Positions 52,650 through 58,389 of a stretch of 58,389 bases of DNA are shown piece by piece (position 1 is the first letter of the stretch; every line of letters starts with the position of its first letter). Source of the DNA: Planctomycetaceae bacterium. GTDB taxonomy: Bacteria; Planctomycetota; Phycisphaerae; Phycisphaerales; SM1A02. The notes below the pieces were generated by a model. The model saw nothing but the letters and a program-made list of their open reading frames with translations, was not told the DNA's origin and made no database searches. The stretch is taken from the NCBI GenBank assembly GCA_947490615.1, contig CANLHK010000014.1:1-58389 (forward strand). The letters run 5' to 3'. The translations under genes and the position numbers were made by a program.

Positions 52650-52793
52650 GGATCCGTCCGTGCGGCGGCGGAGTGTATCCAACCCTGTGCTGCATGTCGT
52701 GTTGGGTGTAGTCCAAAGCAGTTGAGCGTCGATACACTCCGTCCCCGTGACGCGATCTTGGACGCCTCAACATGCAACGCTGGAACCCGCGCG

Positions 52794-53807
52794 ATGAGCG
52801 ATCTTGGAACGGCCCGCGCGGATGTCGGCGTGGTTGCGTGCAACATCAGCAAACGATTCGGGCGCGCCATCGCGGTTCGTGACGCATCCTTTGCCCTCCC
52901 GCGGATCGGCGTGTGTGGATTGCTCGGACCCAATGGCGCAGGAAAGACCACCACGATCCGGATGATCGCGGGGGTGCTCGCACCGGATCAGGGGGAGTTG
53001 TTCGTGGCAGGTGTCGCAGGCGCGCGCGACCCGGCAGCGCTTCGCGCCCAGGTCGGCTACCTGCCAGAGTCGGCGCCGCTCTATCCAGAACTCACGGTTC
53101 GCGAGTATCTCGAGTATCGGGCAGGGATTGCGTCGCTACCGCGTCGGGGTCGCAGCGGAGAGGTTGGGCACGCGATGGACCGTTGCGATGTCGCGCGCTT
53201 TGCCGATCGCCTGTGCGGCCTCCTCTCGAAGGGCATGCAGCAACGGGTTGGTCTCGCGGCGACCATTCTCGGCGATCCCAAGGTGATCATCTTGGACGAG
53301 CCATCGGTCGGGCTTGATCCCGCGCAAACCATCGCCTTCCGACAGCTCGTTCGTGAGCTCGGTGAGCTCAAGTTGGTGCTCCTGAGCTCTCACCTCTTGG
53401 CGGAAGTCGAAAGCGTGTGCAGCGAGCTCATGGTGATCGCGCACGGTCGGGTGGTCGCGCATGAACCGATGGAACGATTTCGCGCCCGCGGTGCGGGACA
53501 AGGCACTGTCTTTGCCGAAACGCAACAGAGCATCGCCGAGCTGGCGCTTCGGTCTCGCGCGTGCGCGAGTGCAGTCGAAACTCCGCTCTTGGACGGTTGG
53601 TTGCGCACGGACTTCCGCTGTGACGGAACTGAGGATCCGCGTGAAGCCATCGGGAGGCTACTCGCCCATGAGCGCATCGCCGTGCGCGCCATGGGGAGCG
53701 TGGATCGGTCACTTGAGCAGGTCTTCGTTGCGCTCGTCAAGGATGCGGCCGCGAGCGACGAATCTGCACGCGCGGTTGTCGAGCTCGTAGGCGGGGGATC
53801 GACATGA
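52794..53807 (+). CDS. ABC-2 type transporter ATP-binding protein (GldA-like)
   Basis: 337 residues from ATG 52794. Walker A GPNGAGKTTTIRMI, Q-loop region VGYLPESAPLYPELTVREYL, signature LSKGMQQRVGLA, Walker B VIILDEPSVGLDP, and H-loop LSSHLL. A ~90-residue C-terminal regulatory domain (~235-337) is present. The LPESxPLY and KGMQQR forms are typical for the gliding-type (GldA) and related exporters. The stop overlaps the start of the permease fusion gene (ATGA), so the ATPase is co-translated with its partner. Substrate unknown. Confidence 0.9.
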   Translation: MSDLGTARADVGVVACNISKRFGRAIAVRDASFALPRIGVCGLLGPNGAGKTTTIRMIAGVLAPDQGELFVAGVAGARDPAALRAQVGYLPESAPLYPELTVREYLEYRAGIASLPRRGRSGEVGHAMDRCDVARFADRLCGLLSKGMQQRVGLAATILGDPKVIILDEPSVGLDPAQTIAFRQLVRELGELKLVLLSSHLLAEVESVCSELMVIAHGRVVAHEPMERFRARGAGQGTVFAETQQSIAELALRSRACASAVETPLLDGWLRTDFRCDGTEDPREAIGRLLAHERIAVRAMGSVDRSLEQVFVALVKDAAASDESARAVVELVGGGST

Positions 53808-56596
53808 CCCGCCGCATGCACTCGATTCTGTGTGTCGCGGGGCGCGAGTGGCGAAGCGCTTTTGTTGCGCCGACGGGGTGGATCGTGTTGGCCATCGTTG
53901 GGATCGTTGCGGCGTCGTCGTTCTTCAGTGGACCCTTCATCGAGTCGCATCCAGCGTCACTCCGAACGGTCCTGCTTGCTTGTGGATGGGCGTTGCTGGC
54001 CACAGCCCCTGCGCTTTCCATGCGCGCATTCAGCGACGAATTCAGACTCAAGACCTGGGAGACGCTCTTCGCGAGTCCGCTCTCGACCGTGGACATGGTC
54101 GTGGGAAAGGCACTCGCATGCGGAGCCATCCTCGCGACGAGCTTGCTGCCGATTCTGTTTCTCGCGATCCCGCTCGAGGTGTATGCCTCTCCCGATTTTG
54201 GGGAGATCGGATGTGGCCTACTCGGTTTGTTTCTCGCGGGTTTCGCGGCCAGTTGCCTTGGGGTCGCTGTGTCGAGCACGACCTCGAGCCAGGCGGTTGC
54301 GTTTCTTGGCGCGTTCTTCTTGTGGCTCGGGCTCGTCGCTGGATCGCGGCTGCTGGTCTCGGTGTTGCCGCTCGAGTACGCGCCGATCGCTGCCGCAGCC
54401 GATCCGATTCGGCGACTTGAGGGATTCGCACTTGGGCTGTTTGACACAGGTGCCATCGCGTACTTCGGAGCGATTTCAATCGTGGCGCTGGCATTTGCGA
54501 CGGTGTCGCTTGAACGGATCCGGGGGAGTTCGGCTGGCTCGCTGTTCTCGCGCCTGATGACGCTGCTTGAGCGAGGCGTCTTTGTCGTCGGTGTTGTTGC
54601 GGCGTGCACTGCGGCGGTCGCGTTGCTTTCTCAGCCGGCGATGCGCCTCGAGCTCGATGCTACGAAGACTCGGGCCTACAGCCTCGCTCCCGCAACCAGC
54701 GACCTGCTTCGAGAGCTCAAGGGCGCGTGGCAGGTGCTGATCTTTGCGGATGCACGGCAGGCCGACCCCGCGGTGTTGCGACAGATCGACGAGGTGCTCG
54801 AGCGGTTCCGTGAAACGAATCCATCCGTCGACGCGCGGCGCATTGATCCATCGGATCCCGCTGCGAGTGGTGCGTTTGAGGAGGCGCTCGCGTCACTGGC
54901 TGCGAGTCGCGCAAGTGACCTCGCGACTGCAGAAGCGGCGATCGCTGATGGCGTGGCGGTGTATGACCTCTTGCGCGGTGAGAGTGCGGCACAGCCCGCA
55001 GGACTCCGCGCTGCCGCACAGCAACTTCCCTCAGACAGCGTGGTGCGCAGGACGCTCGAGCAGCTCGCGGCGCTGTTTGCGCAGATTGCCACCGATGGTG
55101 AGAAGTTCAAAGTGCAGGTCACCGAGCTCGCCCGAACAAGCGCGACACGACCACTCCCGGATATTGAGGGCGCGCGGTCCGCGCTGGCACAAGGATTCCG
55201 CGTGTGGGGAGATCAGCTCTCGTCCGCTGCGGCGTTGTTCACGCAGTGGCGCACACAGGAGTCGCTTCCACAGTCAGTGCGCAATGTGGCGGGATCTCGG
55301 ATTGAGCGATTCGAGCAATTGGCGACGCAACTACTTGCCTCGCGCCAAGTTCTCGAGGCGCTTCCAGCACTCGAGCTTGATGCGCTCGGTCGAGAGCTTG
55401 TCAATGGTGAGGCCGCGGTCGTCGCGGGTGCAGGTCGGATGGCAGTGATCCCAGCGTGGCGGATCTTCCCGCGCGACACCGTGACCGAAGGTGCCGATCG
55501 CGTCTCGTACAGTTGGAGCTTTCGTGGCGAGGAAGTTCTCTCTGGAGCAATTCGCAGTATCGCGACTGGCTCCATGCCAGAGGTGGTCTTCGTCCATTGC
55601 GAACGAGATTCACTGCTCCGAGTGCACCAAGATCACAATGACCTCGCGGCGGTTGCTGACGCGCTGAAGAGCGCGGGGTTTGGCGTGCGCGAGTGGACTC
55701 CGGGCCGTGGCGAGCGTCCGACAAAATCAAAGGAGCGCACGCAGGTTTTCGTGGTCGTTCCAGCTCTCAAGCGAGCTCAACTTGAGCTCTCGCGCGAGGA
55801 GCGACTGCTCGCGGAGGAAGCAGCACACCTTGTTGCCGATGGCGATGCGGTTCTCCTGACAGCTGGTCGCAGCATGCTCGCGGTGCTTGGCCAACCTGAC
55901 CCGTGGCAGCAGACTCTTGCGCCATTCGGAATCGCGCCATCCGCGGCAAAGATCGTGCTTGAGCTGGTCGCCAAGGAAGACGGCACGCCAGAGGTTCGGC
56001 CGTGGCAGTTGATTGAGCGTGTTCCAGCGGATTCGCCAGTGGCGTCGCGGATGCGAGGCCGCGCGATATTGATGGCTCAGGCGATGCAGATCGATGTTGC
56101 CAAGGCGCTGCCCGAGGGCGTTCGCGTCACAACCGTCGTTGAGGTGGAGCCATCGACCAACCGTTGGCTCGCGGACGACTGGCGTGGTGATGGCGACGGC
56201 GCTCGCGAAGTTCCCTCTGGCCAAGCGCTGACGACCGCCGTACCCGTTGCGGTGTTCGGAGAACGAAAAGTTGCGGGTGGTTCACAGCGCGTGGCGTTGG
56301 TCGCGAGTGGAGGATGGCTGCTCACGAGCGTGGCTGATCTTTCTGACAGCCTCGGTGGTGGTCGAACGGCGCTAGTGAATCCTGGCAATCGAGAGCTCTT
56401 GCTGTCGACCGTTTCGTGGCTCGCAGGCCGATCAGACTTGCTCGACGCAGGATTGAGCGGTCGTGAAGTCTCGCGGATCGAAGATCTCTCCGACGCGGCG
56501 CGCCGAATATGGATGGTGGGGCTCGGCGGGCTCCTCACCCTTGGCCCCATCGCGCTCGGCGGTCTCATCGTCGGGCAACGGAGGCGACGCGGATGA
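53804..56596 (+). CDS. ABC-2 permease fused to GldG-like auxiliary protein (GldF-GldG fusion)
   Basis: 930 residues. The first ~250 are a six-helix ABC-2 permease (VAGREWRSAFVAPTGWIVLA, then SDEFRLKTWETLFASPLSTVDMV, key residues E-x-x-x-T-W-E-x-L and S-P). A helix at ~262-280 starts the GldG-like part: LDATKTRAYSLAPAT, a coiled region (~330-560), RIFPRDTVTEGADRVSYSW and PEVVFVHCERDS, ending in a C-terminal helix (~900-920) and basic tail. In Flavobacteria gldF and gldG are separate genes. Overlaps both neighbours by ATGA, so it sits mid-operon with the ATPase and the DUF4340 protein. Confidence 0.85.
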   Translation: MTRRMHSILCVAGREWRSAFVAPTGWIVLAIVGIVAASSFFSGPFIESHPASLRTVLLACGWALLATAPALSMRAFSDEFRLKTWETLFASPLSTVDMVVGKALACGAILATSLLPILFLAIPLEVYASPDFGEIGCGLLGLFLAGFAASCLGVAVSSTTSSQAVAFLGAFFLWLGLVAGSRLLVSVLPLEYAPIAAAADPIRRLEGFALGLFDTGAIAYFGAISIVALAFATVSLERIRGSSAGSLFSRLMTLLERGVFVVGVVAACTAAVALLSQPAMRLELDATKTRAYSLAPATSDLLRELKGAWQVLIFADARQADPAVLRQIDEVLERFRETNPSVDARRIDPSDPAASGAFEEALASLAASRASDLATAEAAIADGVAVYDLLRGESAAQPAGLRAAAQQLPSDSVVRRTLEQLAALFAQIATDGEKFKVQVTELARTSATRPLPDIEGARSALAQGFRVWGDQLSSAAALFTQWRTQESLPQSVRNVAGSRIERFEQLATQLLASRQVLEALPALELDALGRELVNGEAAVVAGAGRMAVIPAWRIFPRDTVTEGADRVSYSWSFRGEEVLSGAIRSIATGSMPEVVFVHCERDSLLRVHQDHNDLAAVADALKSAGFGVREWTPGRGERPTKSKERTQVFVVVPALKRAQLELSREERLLAEEAAHLVADGDAVLLTAGRSMLAVLGQPDPWQQTLAPFGIAPSAAKIVLELVAKEDGTPEVRPWQLIERVPADSPVASRMRGRAILMAQAMQIDVAKALPEGVRVTTVVEVEPSTNRWLADDWRGDGDGAREVPSGQALTTAVPVAVFGERKVAGGSQRVALVASGGWLLTSVADLSDSLGGGRTALVNPGNRELLLSTVSWLAGRSDLLDAGLSGREVSRIEDLSDAARRIWMVGLGGLLTLGPIALGGLIVGQRRRRG

Positions 56597-58077
56597 CCCG
56601 AACGGTTCCTTCCACAGGCGGTGTTCGATGGCGCTGGCTGCGAAGCCTCGTCGCATTCGGCTGCGCCGCTGGATGCACCTTCGCGGCGATACGCCTTGAG
56701 GAGAAGCCCACCTCGAGCCTCGCGCAGCGCCAGCCTGTTGTCGACCCTGCTTCGATTGACATCGACCGCATCGACCTCGTGACGCTGGAGCGTGACGGGA
56801 CGCGCTATCGGTTCGAACGCCGAAACAACCTCTGGCAGCAGACTGAGCCCGTGCCGCACGCGGTCGATGGGTGGAGCATGAGGCAGCTCATTAGTCGCGT
56901 CCTCAAGCTCGAGACCGTCAGGCAGGTCGAGCTCCCGACCTCGGACGACGCGGCACGAGAGGCGTTGCTTGCGGCTGCCGGGCTCTCACCCGCGGCCGCG
57001 CGAATCGAGCTCGCCGAGTCGGGAACAAGCGGGGTTCCAGCGCGTGCCGTGACGGTTGAGCTTGGTCGCCGAAGTCTCGCCGGGCGCGCTTATGCGCGGC
57101 TTGCAGGCGACACGAACTCGTACGAGGTCGTCGATGCTGCGCTTCATGAGTTCGCACTTGGTCGCGATCCGAAGGAGTTTCGGCGGCGCGACTTGTTCGT
57201 GGAGCTCGGCGACGTTGATCGCGTCACATTCCGAACTGCGGCGGGTGAGCTCGTCCTCGCACGACAAGCTCGGGCCTATCGGCTTGAGTCGCCCGTGAAG
57301 TCGCGCGCGGACCGTGTGCAAGTGGAAGAGCTCCTCGACGCGCTTCGACGCGCGAAGAGTGCTGGTTTCGTCTCAGATCGACCCGCGGAGCTCTCCGCGT
57401 ACGGGCTCAGTCCAGCGATGGCGACGCTCGAGCTTGATTCCGCTGGAACGCGTCGAACGCTGCTGATTGGGGATGCTGTTTCAATCGGCGCGCAAGACCG
57501 ATTCGGCATGATCGACGGAACGAGCACCGTGGTCCGCCTACCTGCTGCGATGCTCGCAGTGTCGCTCCCGCGGATTGAGCGGCTGCTCGATGCCGTGGCC
57601 AGTGGCATTCGAGCACGCGATGTGGCGGGGATCGAATTGTCGATCCCTTCAGCGTCGCCATCTCCCGCGCAGGGCGAGACCCCCGCGAGCTCAACCCTGC
57701 AGCGCTTGACACTCCGACGAGAGACTTCGGGATGGTCTGCCGTGCTGTTTGGTCCTGGATCGGGGAAGGGGATTTCGGGCATGGTGGAGTCTGATGCGGT
57801 GGACCGCCTCCTGAAGGCTCTGACTGAGACACGTGCGGGGAGTGTCGAGGTTTCTGCCTATCCATCAGCTGAGTCGATCGGGACGGTGACCTTTGTTGGA
57901 TTTGCGGGGGAGCCGCTTGATTCGGTCCGTATTGCTCGTCGAGCTCTGGACTCGAAAGTGCTTCTCGAGAACGGGGATGGGGTGCTGCGAGTGCACGGCG
58001 CAATCGATCTTCCACTTTCAGCTGAGGAACTCGGGTTTCGCGCTGCCGTCTCTGCGGAGGGCGCCGCTGCGAACTAG
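56593..58077 (+). CDS. DUF4340 domain protein
   Basis: 494 residues from ATG 56593, overlapping the upstream stop codon. N-terminal signal anchor (~12-30, WLRSLVAFGCAAGCTFAA), then repeated DUF4340 modules: RIDLVTLERDGTRYRFERRNN with LWQQ (first), DVDRVTFRTAAGELVLARQ with RLESPV and ADRVQVEELLDALRRAKSAGF (second), and a third C-terminal module starting near LTLRRETSGWSAV. Proteins of this type are regularly encoded after GldF/GldG-like genes and are thought to act with the transporter outside the membrane. By eye it holds at least eight GAGCTC sites. The second 9-bp array begins 97 bp after its stop. Confidence 0.82.
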   Translation: MTRTVPSTGGVRWRWLRSLVAFGCAAGCTFAAIRLEEKPTSSLAQRQPVVDPASIDIDRIDLVTLERDGTRYRFERRNNLWQQTEPVPHAVDGWSMRQLISRVLKLETVRQVELPTSDDAAREALLAAAGLSPAAARIELAESGTSGVPARAVTVELGRRSLAGRAYARLAGDTNSYEVVDAALHEFALGRDPKEFRRRDLFVELGDVDRVTFRTAAGELVLARQARAYRLESPVKSRADRVQVEELLDALRRAKSAGFVSDRPAELSAYGLSPAMATLELDSAGTRRTLLIGDAVSIGAQDRFGMIDGTSTVVRLPAAMLAVSLPRIERLLDAVASGIRARDVAGIELSIPSASPSPAQGETPASSTLQRLTLRRETSGWSAVLFGPGSGKGISGMVESDAVDRLLKALTETRAGSVEVSAYPSAESIGTVTFVGFAGEPLDSVRIARRALDSKVLLENGDGVLRVHGAIDLPLSAEELGFRAAVSAEGAAAN

Positions 58078-58174
58078 CGATGGCCTAGCGATCACAGGGA
58101 GAGTGGGGGCGAGCGGGCGTCGTTGCGCTAGGGGGCGCGTGCGCAGCCGGGGGTTCATGCTGTGCGGTGATGCG

Positions 58175-58389
58175 GAGCTCATCGAGCTCATCGAGCTCAC
58201 CAAGCTCATCGAGCTCATCGAGCTCATCGAGCTCACCGAGCTCATCGAGCTCATCGAGCTCACCGAGCTCACCGAGCTCACCGAGCTCACCGAGCTCACC
58301 GAGCTCACCGAGCTCACCGAGCTCACCGAGCTCATCGAGCTCACCGAGCTCATCGAGCTCATCGAGCTCATCGAGCTCACGGAGCTCAC
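58175..58389 (-). repeat. 9-bp GAGCTC repeat array (array 2), continues beyond window
   Basis: 23 complete 9-bp units plus 8 nt of a 24th; on the plus strand each unit is GAGCTC followed by ATC or ACC (one ACG). On the minus strand it therefore has the same GAGCTC-GAT/GGT unit as array 1, but in opposite orientation. Only one unit departs from the exact hexamer, so this array is far more uniform than array 1. It starts 97 bp after the DUF4340 stop codon. Confidence 0.93.

Overview
The window is high-GC, Gram-negative chromosomal DNA with no rRNA, tRNA, transposase, integrase, phage or CRISPR feature that I could find. LpxI, LolD/LolE-type export, a TonB/ExbD pair, lipoproteins, scattered dockerin/cohesin and HYR domains, DUF1573 and DUF4340 proteins, a GldF-GldG fusion and many GTG/TTG starts fit a planctomycete (Phycisphaerae-like) bacterium. 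That placement is inference from gene content, not a database result.

Layout. 1-11.3 kb: 3' part truncated clpC (-), a protein with a degenerate MA-type peptidase site (+), a secreted cohesin/HYR/dockerin protein (-), a winged-helix plus LuxR-type regulator (+), a glycosyltransferase-LolE-LolD run (-) and surE (+). 11.3-17.8 kb: gyrA-exbD-tonB (-) and LOG-lpxI (-). 17.8-22.1 kb: a + strand surface-polymer operon (WecA/MraY-type phosphoglycosyltransferase, O-antigen-ligase-like protein, transglutaminase-like protein) with overlapping stop/start codons. 22.1-25.7 kb: dsbD plus a DUF4286 protein (-), then a lone fliM (+). 25.7-34.1 kb: the transcription/translation cluster nusA-infB-rbfA, an unusual HhH-like protein with a Lys/Ala-rich tail, and yebC, behind a long structured leader. 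34.1-37.6 kb: a lipoprotein (-) and a TVP38-DUF485-actP run (+). 37.6-44.4 kb: a 9-bp repeat array, efp with a structured upstream region, a DUF1573 lipoprotein, a TauE/SafE permease, a 3D-domain protein and yifB/comM. 44.4-50.9 kb: putA, a starch-synthase-like glycosyltransferase, a hypothetical gene and prmC. 51-58.1 kb: a PAS-GAF-REC protein with a dead histidine-kinase motif, and an ABC ATPase, GldF-GldG fusion and DUF4340 operon. The window ends inside a second 9-bp array.

Most distinctive signals. (1) Two arrays of a 9-bp unit built on the palindrome GAGCTC lie in opposite orientation downstream of + strand genes (37641-37867 and 58175-58389+). GAGCTC also looks denser in the genes and gaps to the right of about 37.5 kb. 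Neighbouring units can pair into 6-bp stems with 3-nt loops. (2) An HhH-like/H1-like-tail protein sits inside the nusA-infB-rbfA-yebC cluster. (3) EF-P has Asn where the post-translationally modified Lys/Arg normally sits, and an orphan terminator with C-rich anti-Shine-Dalgarno sequence upstream of efp suggests a small RNA. (4) A signalling protein keeps the HisKA motif but has Arg in place of the phospho-acceptor His. (5) Short in-frame minisatellites (9 and 12 bp) recur in infB, rbfA and the HhH-like gene.
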